Below, piece after piece: positions 36,530-44,263 of a stretch of DNA of 63,416 bases. Position 1 is the stretch's first letter, and every line of letters begins with the position of its first letter. The DNA comes from Rhodocyclaceae bacterium (GTDB lineage: Bacteria; Pseudomonadota; Gammaproteobacteria; Burkholderiales; Rhodocyclaceae). The notes under the pieces are model-generated. The model made no database searches. It saw only the letters and a list, made by a program, of their open reading frames with translations, and was not told the DNA's origin. Location of the stretch: contig JAGRGB010000124.1 in the NCBI GenBank assembly GCA_020445745.1, forward strand, positions 1 through 63,416, given 5' to 3'. A program made the translations under genes and the position numbers.

Positions 36530-36854
36530 TGCGCACTCCGTTCGATTTTCCGAAATCAATAGAGAGGTTCATCCTCCAGGCGTACACCGATTCGACTGCA
36601 GGTCGCGCCAGTAAAGGCGCATGCCCTGTCCCATGGCGCTCGACATCCGCGTACCGGAACGTTCCACCCGCCCCGCTGCGTACCCGCACGGACGAGCGCC
36701 TAGATGAACCTGCGGGCCCGCCTTGCGTTTCCCCGGACCATCCCGCGATTCCCGAAATGTCCCGATTCGGGAACCCCGGTCCATCCCGCGATTCCCGCGC
36801 CCCCTTTAGGGGGCGGGAACGTCGGGGAGTCGCGGGACGGGAAAGGCGGGTGGG
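36530..36854. repeat. Repeat-rich region, candidate element origin
   Basis: This 325-bp gene-free stretch follows the primase gene. Two 24-bp direct copies differing at one base lie at 36731-36754 and 36774-36797. A related inverted piece is at 36830-36837. A perfect palindrome CGCCCCCT-TT-AGGGGGCG is at 36798-36815. Iteron-like repeats next to a replication protein suggest an origin; a transcription terminator/regulator is the alternative. Confidence 0.5.
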
Positions 36855-38831
36855 TCACGGGAGCCACAGAAAACCCTCCTTCATGATGACCAGACCGCGC
36901 GCCACAAGGCCGGTGAGGGCTTGCCTGGTGCGCTCCGTCTGGCGCTTTTCCTCGCACAGCAAGCCGGTTCGCAGCTTCCCTATGGCGTCATCCAGGCGAA
37001 CGGCCGGCCGGCACATCGGCAACTCCTTGGGGGCGCCTTCCGGCCTCACCTCCCCGGCGGCCTTGAGCATGTCCTTCAGACCCTCCCAAATGAGTCGCTG
37101 GTTGCCCGCTTTCGGCGGCAGCGCACGCTTGACCATCGCGGCTTCGTCCTCGACCGGCTCGACAACGCACGACGTGACGGGCTCGCCGTCGTCATCCTCG
37201 CCGAGTTCCACCACCCGCAGCCGGAACGGGACGAACTCGCCATCGGCGCCGTCCTTCGACTTGGCGAGTTTCCAGCTTCGGGCGTCGCCATCCCGCTGCA
37301 CTTCGATGGCGGCATCGAGCGCAGCGAACAGGCTGCTGTGCCCGCGAAGGCCCCGTGTCGAGTCCTTTCCCGTGTGATGCACCAGCACCACCACGCCACC
37401 GATGGCGGCCTGCAACCGCTTGGCGCCGTCGATGATGCGGCCCATGTCCTCGCTGGCGTTCTCGTCGGCCCCCGGCGCGGAAGCGTTCAGCGTGTCGATG
37501 ATGGCGATTCCGCGCGCGGCCCCCGCGGCCTCGATGGCCTCGGCGAGCGCATCGAGGTCGCCGGTCTCGAGAATGCGCAATGGTGCGGTGATGAAACGCA
37601 CGCGCTCACCCGCATCGGCGCCGTGCTCCGCCCGATAGGCTTGCACCCGGCTCGCCAACCCGGCGGCGCCCTCCAGGCCGACATAGACCACCGGCAGGGG
37701 CAGCGTGCGGTGCCCGAACCACGGCAGCCCCGCGGATACCGCCATCGCCGCGTCCAGGATGACGAAGGTCTTGCCGCAGCCGCTCGGGCCGTAGATTGCC
37801 GCGATGCCTTTGAGCGGCAGGACGTGCTTGATGGCCCACCTAACAGGCGGCATCGCGGCCAGCTCGGCGGCGGTCAGCAGCGGAAAGCGCTCCGGCGGGC
37901 ATTTGGGATGCGCGAGCAGCGCCATCAGCGCGTCGGCGCCGCGCTCGTGCATCAGGTCGTTGGCGTCGTAGTTGGGCGGCGAGCCCGGGGGCATTTCGAC
38001 CCATGCAGCCCGGAGCGCCTTCGCGGCGCTAGCGCAGTGGGATTCCTTGCCGGCGTCGGCAACGAACACCGTGCGAGCGGCCGGGTAGCGGTCCGCAAAC
38101 TCGCGCGCCACCGCCTCCATGCGACCCGCGCCAAAGGTCACCACGGCAGCTTCGCCCGTCACCTGGTGGCACGCCCAAGCCTGCCCGATGCCCTCGCAGA
38201 CGAAGATGGTCTGTCCCTCGCCCGGCGGCGCCAGCTTGCCGACCATGAACGCGCCTGCCACCGGGCGGCCCGGCGCGTTCAGCTTCTTCCCCTTGCCCGC
38301 CGGAATGAATTGAGCCGTGCTCAGCGTGCCGTCGAGTTTCCAGGCCGGGACCATCAAGGCACCGTCGAGCGCCTGCCCTGCGAGCGTGGCGGCGCCACGA
38401 TAGACCCTCAGTCCGGCCGGATTCCCAGCTTTGCGGACGATGTAGGGATGCGCGGCGTCGGCCGGCCCTGCCGCCTTCCACACGGCGTCGACGTCGAACC
38501 CACTCCGACCCGTCGCCTCCTGCGCCCTTGCCCGCCGGTGCGGCTTGTGCAGCGGGACGGGTGTGTCGCCGCGCCATCCGGCCTCGCGCGCCATCGCGAA
38601 CAGCGTGCCGGCCTTGATGCCGCCGGCCGCGTCGATGGACTTCCAGACGGCGTGACAGTCCGCCTCGCCCTGGTAATTGCCGGCGCCCGCGCTCCAGCCG
38701 TGGAAATCCTCAAAATCGAGGCCGGCTGCCTTGGCGGCCATTGCTGCCCGCACCCAGGATTCGCGGTCGGCGCCAGCGTCGAGGGCGAGGAGCGCGGCAC
38801 GAGCGCGTTCGATTTCGTCGCCATTCATCAT
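36855..38831 (-). CDS. Primase/helicase-type replication protein (PriCT-Toprim-RepA-like ATPase)
   Basis: This 658-residue protein starts with a PriCT_2-like region (ARAALLALDAGADRESWVRAAMAAKAAGLDFEDFHGWS). A Toprim-like core follows (TIFVCEGIGQAWACHQ, AARTVFVADAGKESHC, NYDANDLMHERG). Then comes a RepA/RecA-type ATPase with Walker A GPSGCGKT, IAIIDTLNA and VVLVHHTGKDSTRGLRGHSSL. It likely replicates the excised element. ATG 38831 overlaps the previous stop (TAATG). A candidate origin lies at its 3' side. Confidence 0.88.
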   Translation of the reverse strand: MMNGDEIERARAALLALDAGADRESWVRAAMAAKAAGLDFEDFHGWSAGAGNYQGEADCHAVWKSIDAAGGIKAGTLFAMAREAGWRGDTPVPLHKPHRRARAQEATGRSGFDVDAVWKAAGPADAAHPYIVRKAGNPAGLRVYRGAATLAGQALDGALMVPAWKLDGTLSTAQFIPAGKGKKLNAPGRPVAGAFMVGKLAPPGEGQTIFVCEGIGQAWACHQVTGEAAVVTFGAGRMEAVAREFADRYPAARTVFVADAGKESHCASAAKALRAAWVEMPPGSPPNYDANDLMHERGADALMALLAHPKCPPERFPLLTAAELAAMPPVRWAIKHVLPLKGIAAIYGPSGCGKTFVILDAAMAVSAGLPWFGHRTLPLPVVYVGLEGAAGLASRVQAYRAEHGADAGERVRFITAPLRILETGDLDALAEAIEAAGAARGIAIIDTLNASAPGADENASEDMGRIIDGAKRLQAAIGGVVVLVHHTGKDSTRGLRGHSSLFAALDAAIEVQRDGDARSWKLAKSKDGADGEFVPFRLRVVELGEDDDGEPVTSCVVEPVEDEAAMVKRALPPKAGNQRLIWEGLKDMLKAAGEVRPEGAPKELPMCRPAVRLDDAIGKLRTGLLCEEKRQTERTRQALTGLVARGLVIMKEGFLWLP

Positions 38832-39187
38832 TAGCGGCCCTCGCGCAGTCGCAGCGCGGCGGCGGTCGCCGGGTCTTGGCGGTCGAGGGCGTATTCGGTA
38901 ATGGCGCTGCGGCAACCGGGACGATGGATGTCTCGCTTGATGAAGCGCCAGCCGTCATATTCCAGGCTTTTGATGGACGCAGCGAGACGCCAGCCATGTG
39001 GGTAGGCGGCCTGATTCTGCGGCGCTCGCAGCATGGCTTGCAGGGCCTCGTCAGCGCGCGTGCCAGCCTTGGGCCACCGGGCCGGCATTGCCTTGGGCAG
39101 CATTTCCGGAAAGAGGTCTCTCGCGATAAAATGGCGGCGCGGTTCCAAGGCGCTCGCATTCACTTCGGTGGGGCGGGCGCTTGTCAT
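38831..39187 (-). CDS. Small winged-helix-like island protein
   Basis: This 118-residue protein is translationally coupled to both neighbours (ATGA with the AlpA-like gene upstream, TAATG with the primase downstream). The body reads like a DNA-binding helical domain (ADEALQAMLRAPQNQAAYPHGWRLAASIKSLEYDGW) followed by ITEYALD. I do not know its role; coupling suggests a replication or control accessory of the primase. Confidence 0.65.
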   Translation of the reverse strand: MTSARPTEVNASALEPRRHFIARDLFPEMLPKAMPARWPKAGTRADEALQAMLRAPQNQAAYPHGWRLAASIKSLEYDGWRFIKRDIHRPGCRSAITEYALDRQDPATAAALRLREGR

Positions 39188-39384
39188 TTCGAGCCCTCGC
39201 CGTCGCTCAGAATGCGCGCCAGCGTGTCGCTCGGCCACAACAGCCGAGCGGCTTTTCCGCCCGGGAGTTTCTGAGGTTGCACGCCGTAGAAATGGCCGTG
39301 ACGCCAATACGAAGTGCGAATGCTTGCCGGTTTCCAACCACCCTGCTTGGCGAGCGCAGCGGTCGATATGTACTGTTGGTGCAT
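39184..39384 (-). CDS. AlpA-like helix-turn-helix protein
   Basis: This 66-residue protein has a MerR/AlpA-like DNA-binding pattern (ISTAALAKQGGWKPASIRTSYWRHGHFYG, then KAARLLWPSDTLARIL). In elements with a tyrosine integrase such proteins act as excisionase or as activator of integrase or replication genes. It is the first gene of the three-gene replication operon. Confidence 0.7.
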   Translation of the reverse strand: MHQQYISTAALAKQGGWKPASIRTSYWRHGHFYGVQPQKLPGGKAARLLWPSDTLARILSDGEGSK

Positions 39385-39428
39385 GACGCTGGATACCTCG
39401 TGTCTATCTTGGAGGTTCCAGCCTCGGC

Positions 39429-39522
39429 CGGAAAAACAATGGGCAAATCCCTTGGAATTCGCCTTACTTTCAATCAGTTATGATTGGAAAAACGTCCCCG
39501 CCGTTTGATTTCCGGTTTTTCC
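39429..39522. promoter_or_regulatory. Upstream region of the AlpA-primase operon with GGAAAAAC repeats
   Basis: GGAAAAAC occurs at 39429-39436 and 39486-39493, and inverted as GTTTTTCC at 39515-39522, in the AT-rich gap before the AlpA-like gene. Possible control sites; no clear promoter fit. Confidence 0.35.
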
Positions 39523-39541
39523 GATTTTTCTGGCATTTGGC

Positions 39542-40853
39542 TTAGTCGGGCGGCGGCGGCTGCCATCCTCCATTCGCCGATGGGCTCAGGGCGAACCTCA
39601 CGATGTAATCGGGTCCGATGCGCTTGTTGCCCTTCGTCACCATCTTGTCATCGCGCCACAGGCGAGCGGCAATTTCGCTTGCAATGCCTCGCTTCTCCGG
39701 GCGCTTGTTATTCGCCAACTCCCGCAGCCAGATGTTATCGGCATGCTCCCGGGCGCGGACTATCCACGGTTCGGGCCCCTCAACGGAAACCGACTCTTGT
39801 TCTTCGAGCACATGGGGGCATGAGGAACCGCCTCGATGCTCCACCGCCCAATGCAGGCTAGGTGGGCACTCAATCCCTTGTTCCCGGGCTCGTCGCAGCC
39901 ACTCCGAAAGATGGTGAAACGTGCGCTCCACACCGGTTGTGCGCATTTCTTCCAGCGTCAGCAGACGGCGCGCCAACGGTGGAACATCAGTATCGGGACA
40001 GGGAACACCGAGCCTGTTCAGCAGCTCACCATCACGCGTCAGCAGGAGCTGCGCGGCTTCGAGCGCCGAATGCCCTGCCAATTCGGCAGCCTTGTCGAAC
40101 TCGTTGAACGCGGCCGAGTATTCCAAATCACGCTCTGCGGCACTCGTGGGGTCGTGCATGTAATCCCATCGCGCCGCCAGGCTTCGGCGCTGCTCTTCGT
40201 CCAACTCGTCCCATGGGCTTGGGAACAAGTCGCTCCTGACACGATACCGTTGCCAGGCCGAGAGTTGATTCAGCGGCTTGTCAAACGAGCTTTCCAGTGC
40301 GCCTATCAGACTTTCAAAAGGTCTCGGGCCGTCGAACAGCGCCTCGAAGCCCTCTCGGATGCAATCACGAAGGTCCAGTGGGACAAGAGGCGAAAGATGC
40401 AGTTCGTCACTTTCGTAACGGAGCTCACCACCACCGTCCTCCTCATCGGGACCAACGTCGTCCGTCAGTAGGGAGCGCGTGCGAGAAAACCACGATTGGA
40501 ACTCCTCCAGCCATACAAAGACTCCCGCTGGCAGCTTCGCAATGGCCTCGTCCTTCCACCTTGCATAGCCCTCCAAGTGGCTGCACTGTTCAGCCTTCAG
40601 CTTCTCCGAAAGCGCATCGAGTTCGATGACAAATTGCGGCCACTGCGCGGGAGCGACCCGCCGAGCAACGCCGTCGACGATTTGAAAGGTGTCAAACGGT
40701 TTGCTTCGGTAGAACCCGTCTTGATGGGCGGCAACAAGTGCCACTTCGTCGGGCGGAAAGGTTAGACATCCCATCCTTCTGGCGCCCCGCGACAAATGGA
40801 AGGGCCCGCACGGGAATGGCCCGACGGCCGTCGATAGTGATGACGACATCCAT
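39542..40853 (-). pseudogene. Conserved island protein gene, frameshifted near its 5' end
   Basis: The expected N-terminus, MDVVITIDGRRAIPVRALPF, starts at ATG 40853 with AAGGAG upstream, but its frame fails after about 30 codons. The rest (LTFPPDEVALVAAHQDGFYR onward, to 39542) is in another frame and is open for about 400 residues. The span is 1312 bp, one more than a multiple of three. Removing one G from the GGG run near 40772-40774 would join the frames. The body has LPAGVFVWLEEFQSW and acidic stretches; function unknown. A sequencing error in a homopolymer is an alternative to true decay. Confidence 0.7.
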
Positions 40854-40979
40854 GAAATGCGCTCCTTCTGGCGCTCCTTCGTTCGGGTGCCCGCCCCGGG
40901 CCGGTGAAGGTGGCCGGCTTTCCCTCCGTCGAGGTAGGGGCAGGCATGACAGCTCCCGGCACCGCCGGGCCGAAAACTG

Positions 40980-41270
40980 TCAGGCGGCAACCGCCCGATG
41001 CTCGACGGTCACGCGCGGCGATAGACCCGCCGTCGTCGCCATGTCCATCAGCATGTCCAGCGAAAAGAGTTCCAGGCGTCCGCGCACCAAGTCGGAGACG
41101 CGGGGCTGGGTCACGCCCAAGAGCGCGGCGGCAGCCGATTGGGTGAGCGCCTCAGCCTTCATCCACTCTTGCAGCGCCATGGCCAGCTCCGAGCGGGCGC
41201 GCAGGCTCGCGGCCTGTTGCGGCGTGTCGGCGATGGCATCCCAGACACTAGCGAATCGTTGCCCTTTCAT
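40980..41270 (-). CDS. HigA/XRE-type antitoxin
   Basis: This 96-residue helix-turn-helix protein (EALTQSAAAALLGVTQPRVSDLVRGRLELFSLDMLMDMATTAG) is coupled to the toxin by a TGATG junction. It should neutralise the toxin and repress the pair. The toxin gene comes first, the HigBA order. Confidence 0.85.
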   Translation of the reverse strand: MKGQRFASVWDAIADTPQQAASLRARSELAMALQEWMKAEALTQSAAAALLGVTQPRVSDLVRGRLELFSLDMLMDMATTAGLSPRVTVEHRAVAA

Positions 41271-41599
41271 CACTTTCCCCTCATCAGTTCCTTGTAGCGC
41301 CGTCGGGCCGTTTCGAGGTCGTCCCGGGAGGTCTTTTCGCTCTTCTTCTGGAAGCAATGCAGCACATAGACCGCATCCGCCAGCTTCGCCAGATAGACCA
41401 CCCGGAAGGCGCCGGCTCCATCGCGAATCCGTACCTCCCGGCAGCCCTGCCCGATGCTCGCCATCGGCTTCCAGTCGTCCGGCTCCAGGCCACGCTGGAC
41501 CTTGTCGAGCTGAAAGCCGGCCTGCTGCCTGGCCCCGCTCGGGAAGGCCCGCAGCACATCCAGGGAATCCCCGAGGAATTCGATGGGCTTGCATCTCAT
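41270..41599 (-). CDS. RelE/HigB-like toxin (phage Gp49-like family)
   Basis: This 109-residue basic protein has the pattern REVRIRDGAGAFRVVYLAKLADAVYVLHCFQKKSEKTSRDDLETARRRYKEL, typical of the Gp49/HigB-like mRNA interferases. It likely cuts mRNA on ribosomes and stabilises the element. The TA pair lies next to the integrase. Confidence 0.85.
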   Translation of the reverse strand: MRCKPIEFLGDSLDVLRAFPSGARQQAGFQLDKVQRGLEPDDWKPMASIGQGCREVRIRDGAGAFRVVYLAKLADAVYVLHCFQKKSEKTSRDDLETARRRYKELMRGK

Positions 41600-41601
41600 C
41601 G

Positions 41602-41614
41602 CTTAGTATATAAG
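41602..41614. promoter_or_regulatory. Probable TA promoter/operator
   Basis: CTTAGTATATAAG is a near-palindrome 3 bp before the toxin ATG; on the minus strand it includes TATACT, a likely -10. Autoregulation by the antitoxin would fit. Confidence 0.45.
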
Positions 41615-41631
41615 TTCTTGTATTGGTTCGC

Positions 41632-42939
41632 TCAGGTGCGCACCAGCCGCAGCGCGGCGGCACCCTCGGCGGATTGCTCGATACCGGCCTGTTCGAGAAT
41701 CCATACCTCAATCTTCGTGTGCCACTGGCGCAGCAGGTCGAGCGGCCGCCGGCGGTAGTGCTTTTCCGCGGTGGCGCTCGGCTTGTGCCCCATGATTTGC
41801 GCGCTCACGCCAGCCGGGCATTCCACCCACTCCGCCAGGGTGCCGAAGGAGCGCCGCAGGCCATGCAGGGTGAGGGGCGGCAGGCCGGCGGCAGCCAAAG
41901 CCTTGTTGTGCCCGATGCGGGGCTCCCGGAGCCGCCCGGAAGCGGCGCTCGGACTACTGAACACCCATTCGTTCCGCCGAGGCAGTTGCGCCAGCAGCAC
42001 GGCTACATGGGGCGTCAGCGGGATGGTGCGCTCGCCTTCCACCTTGTCGCGGATTGTCATGCTCTTCCATTGGAAGTCGACATCGTCCCACCGCAGACCG
42101 GCCAGTTCCTCCCGACGGGCGCCCGTCAGCAGCAAAGATTGCAGGTAAGCGGCATGCACCGGGTTCGCCAGTTTGCGGACGTGTTCGAACCACAAGGGCA
42201 ACTGTTCGCGCTGCAGGCAGTCGTCCTTGGCGGCCTTCTTCGGCAGTTCATCGCGCGCCAGGCGGGCGGCGCAGGCGTCGGCGTGGGTCTGCCCGCGATA
42301 TTCGGGCCGGTCGGCACACCAGTTCAAGAAGGCGCGCAGCAGGCCATAGGCAAGGCGGGCATGGGTCGGTCGGTGCGCGGCTTCTTCCTTGAGCCAGGCG
42401 CGCACCCGGTCGGCGTCGATTTGCGCCAGCGGCAACAGCAGCAGGGGCCGCAGCGCGCCGGGCAGGGTCTTGTCAAGTTCGCCGGGCCTGCGGCCTCTGG
42501 TGCGCCGCTCGCCCCCTTCCTTGCTCACCGTTTCATGGTCGGCCAGATGCCGGACGCTCCACTTCGCCCGGCGGGCGGCGATATAAGCGTTCCATGCTTC
42601 CAGCGCTGGGGCTTCGGTGCGGCGTGCTTGCTCACGCCTTGCTGCGGCAGCGGCGATGCGCTCGCGCTTATCCTCGCGCGGGTCGATGCCCTGGTCCACC
42701 AAGGTTTGCAGCCGGTTCGCCTCGGCGCGAGCATCGTCCAGATTCCAGGCGCGCACGTCGCCGATCGTCACTCGGACGGTTTGCCGGTTCATCTTGGCCT
42801 CGAAGATGAACGCCTTGACGCCCGCTGTGGCTCGCACGGCCAAGCGCGGCGCGACGGTATCCCACATGAAGACCTGCTTTACCCCAACAGGCAGAGCGAA
42901 GCGGCGGATGCGGTCGGCGGTGAGGCGTTCGCGGTTCAT
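41632..42939 (-). CDS. int: Tyrosine recombinase integrase
   Basis: This integrase (435 aa) has an N-terminal DUF4102-like arm-binding domain (LTADRIRRFALPVGVKQVFMWDT), a core-binding domain and the catalytic domain. Residues seen are R275 (TGARREEL), H359-x-x-R362 (LHGLRRS), H385 (GHKP) and nucleophile Y395 (AEKHYRR). It lies next to attR and is transcribed inward, as in tRNA-inserted islands. It should catalyse integration at tRNA-Met. Confidence 0.93.
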   Translation of the reverse strand: MNRERLTADRIRRFALPVGVKQVFMWDTVAPRLAVRATAGVKAFIFEAKMNRQTVRVTIGDVRAWNLDDARAEANRLQTLVDQGIDPREDKRERIAAAAARREQARRTEAPALEAWNAYIAARRAKWSVRHLADHETVSKEGGERRTRGRRPGELDKTLPGALRPLLLLPLAQIDADRVRAWLKEEAAHRPTHARLAYGLLRAFLNWCADRPEYRGQTHADACAARLARDELPKKAAKDDCLQREQLPLWFEHVRKLANPVHAAYLQSLLLTGARREELAGLRWDDVDFQWKSMTIRDKVEGERTIPLTPHVAVLLAQLPRRNEWVFSSPSAASGRLREPRIGHNKALAAAGLPPLTLHGLRRSFGTLAEWVECPAGVSAQIMGHKPSATAEKHYRRRPLDLLRQWHTKIEVWILEQAGIEQSAEGAAALRLVRT

Positions 42940-42994
42940 TTGGCTTGCTCCAGAGGTCCGGACTTACCTTCGAGGTGCGCCAAAAGGCTCTCCG

Positions 42995-43012
42995 TGTAGC
43001 CACGGTGTAGCC
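42995..43012. repeat. Right-end TGTAGCC repeat (candidate integrase arm site)
   Basis: TGTAGCCACGGTGTAGCC matches the left-end copy at 35584-35601 in 17 of 18 bases, in the same orientation, 131 bp from attR. Confidence 0.55.
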
Positions 43013-43142
43013 AAATTCTACCGATGCCGGTCTATTGCTGTCTATCCGCCAGAGAGGCGCAATCGGGACTATTCCCTGTGTTTACTGGCTTTTAGCCATT
43101 TTCATCGATATCTGTCTATGGTGGGAGAACCGGATTTCCATC

Positions 43143-43190
43143 GGATTCATAACCCATAGGTCGGCGGTTCGATTCCGCCCATCACCACCA
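43143..43190 (+). repeat. attR: right 48-bp direct repeat
   Basis: Identical to the tRNA-Met 3' part at 35477-35524. It lacks the 5' half and is not a functional tRNA. Confidence 0.95.
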
Positions 43191-43197
43191 GTTTCGA

Positions 43198-43227
43198 CGC
43201 CGAAGCCTCCGCGCTTCGGCGTTTTTT
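43198..43227 (+). terminator. Original tRNA-Met terminator, now displaced
   Basis: CGCCGAAGC, loop CTCCGC, GCTTCGGCG, then six T (stem 43198-43206 with 43213-43221). It starts 8 bp after attR, so before insertion it lay just behind the tRNA gene. Confidence 0.88.
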
Positions 43228-43243
43228 CGTCGACGGGCGATGA

Positions 43244-44263
43244 TCACGTCGCGTGCAGCACGCACCATTCGCGTCGGTCCGGGCGCGGTGTCGCCAGCCA
43301 TTCGTCGATGAAGTGGATCTGGTTGGGGTCGTGCAGGATCGGCGTGTGGCCGGTGTCCGGCACGTGCATCAGCTGCAGCTGGCGGCCCTTCTTCATCCGC
43401 GCCAGCGTCGCCGGCAGCAGCGCGTCGGACTGCATGCCGTGGATCACCAGCACCGGGCAGCGCACCTGCTGCCACAGTTGCCATTGGTCCAGGTTCTCGG
43501 CGGCGTCGCGGCGGTAGGCCTGCAGCGCGCGCACGTCGTGGCGATAGATGCGGCCGCCGTCGGCCTCGGACCAGCGGGTCTGATGGTAGCTCAGGTGAAA
43601 GCGGATCTCGTCGCCGGCCGGGCCGAAGTTGCGCTGGGCGGCGCCGATCCTGCGCAGCAGGTCGGCCGGATCGCGGAACACGTAGTGGCGCGCCAGCGCC
43701 TCGGCACGCCGGCTGCGCCGGCGCTTCGGCATGAACGGGCCGATATCGTTGAGGATCAGGCGGCGCACCCGGCGCGGGTGGCGGGCCGCCAGCGCGATGC
43801 CAGCGCTGCCGCCGAGCGACGAGCCGAGCAGGTTGACCGGCCCGCCATCGAGGTGGTCGATCAGTTGCCGCAACTGCTCGACGTGGGTCTCCGACGAGTA
43901 GTCCCGCTCGTCCACCAGCCAGCCCGACGCACCGCGGCCGACCCAGTCCATGCACACCACGCGAAATCGCGTCCGCAGGGCATCGGCGAGAAAGGCGAAG
44001 CGCATCGCGCTGTTGGCGACGCCGCCGCAGCAGATCAACAGCGGCGCGCCGCGCCGTCCCCACTCGAAATAGGCGGTGCGCACCCGGTAGGGCCGCCGCA
44101 TGCGGCGCGGCGTGCCCGGCTGCAGCCGGGTCGGGTGCTCGTAGTCGAAGTAGCCGGCGACGAAGTGACCGTCGAAGCGGGCCACGGTGGCCTCCGCCAG
44201 GCACAGGTAGTCGTACCAGTTGCGCAGCCGCAGCGCCCCGCCGTCGCCGGCGCGGACGTTCAA
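43244..44263 (-). CDS. Alpha/beta hydrolase
   Basis: This 339-residue hydrolase has the nucleophile elbow LGSSLGGSAG, an oxyanion region in LICCGGVANSAMRF, an acid in HGMQSDALLP and a histidine in VPDTGHTPIL. No signal peptide is seen, so it is probably cytoplasmic. It is the last gene of the kinase operon and overlaps the kinase stop by 4 bp. Substrate unknown; an ester or amide product of the sensed compound is a guess from context. Confidence 0.85.
   Translation of the reverse strand: MNVRAGDGGALRLRNWYDYLCLAEATVARFDGHFVAGYFDYEHPTRLQPGTPRRMRRPYRVRTAYFEWGRRGAPLLICCGGVANSAMRFAFLADALRTRFRVVCMDWVGRGASGWLVDERDYSSETHVEQLRQLIDHLDGGPVNLLGSSLGGSAGIALAARHPRRVRRLILNDIGPFMPKRRRSRRAEALARHYVFRDPADLLRRIGAAQRNFGPAGDEIRFHLSYHQTRWSEADGGRIYRHDVRALQAYRRDAAENLDQWQLWQQVRCPVLVIHGMQSDALLPATLARMKKGRQLQLMHVPDTGHTPILHDPNQIHFIDEWLATPRPDRREWCVLHAT

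Larger units (their letters stand above)
35477..43190. mobile_element. Integrative element in tRNA-Met (about 7.7 kb)
   Basis: The element is bounded by a perfect 48-bp repeat of the tRNA 3' end and carries, all on the minus strand, integrase, toxin/antitoxin, a frameshifted gene, AlpA-like, winged-helix-like, primase/helicase and zinc-ribbon genes. The int, alpA-like and primase-rep content resembles satellite-type islands such as PICI elements. I find no capsid, terminase or conjugation genes, so it may be a minimal or decayed member needing a helper. Confidence 0.92.

Noticed and set aside
36731-36797. CRISPR array from the 24-bp repeats
   Set aside because: Only two copies, one mismatch, and no cas genes; an iteron or regulatory reading fits better.
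36921-38834. 637-codon plus-strand frame over the primase
   Set aside because: Antisense shadow of the primase/helicase gene.
43143-43190. Second tRNA-Met gene
   Set aside because: Only the 3' 48 nt are present with no 5' half, so it is attR, not a tRNA.
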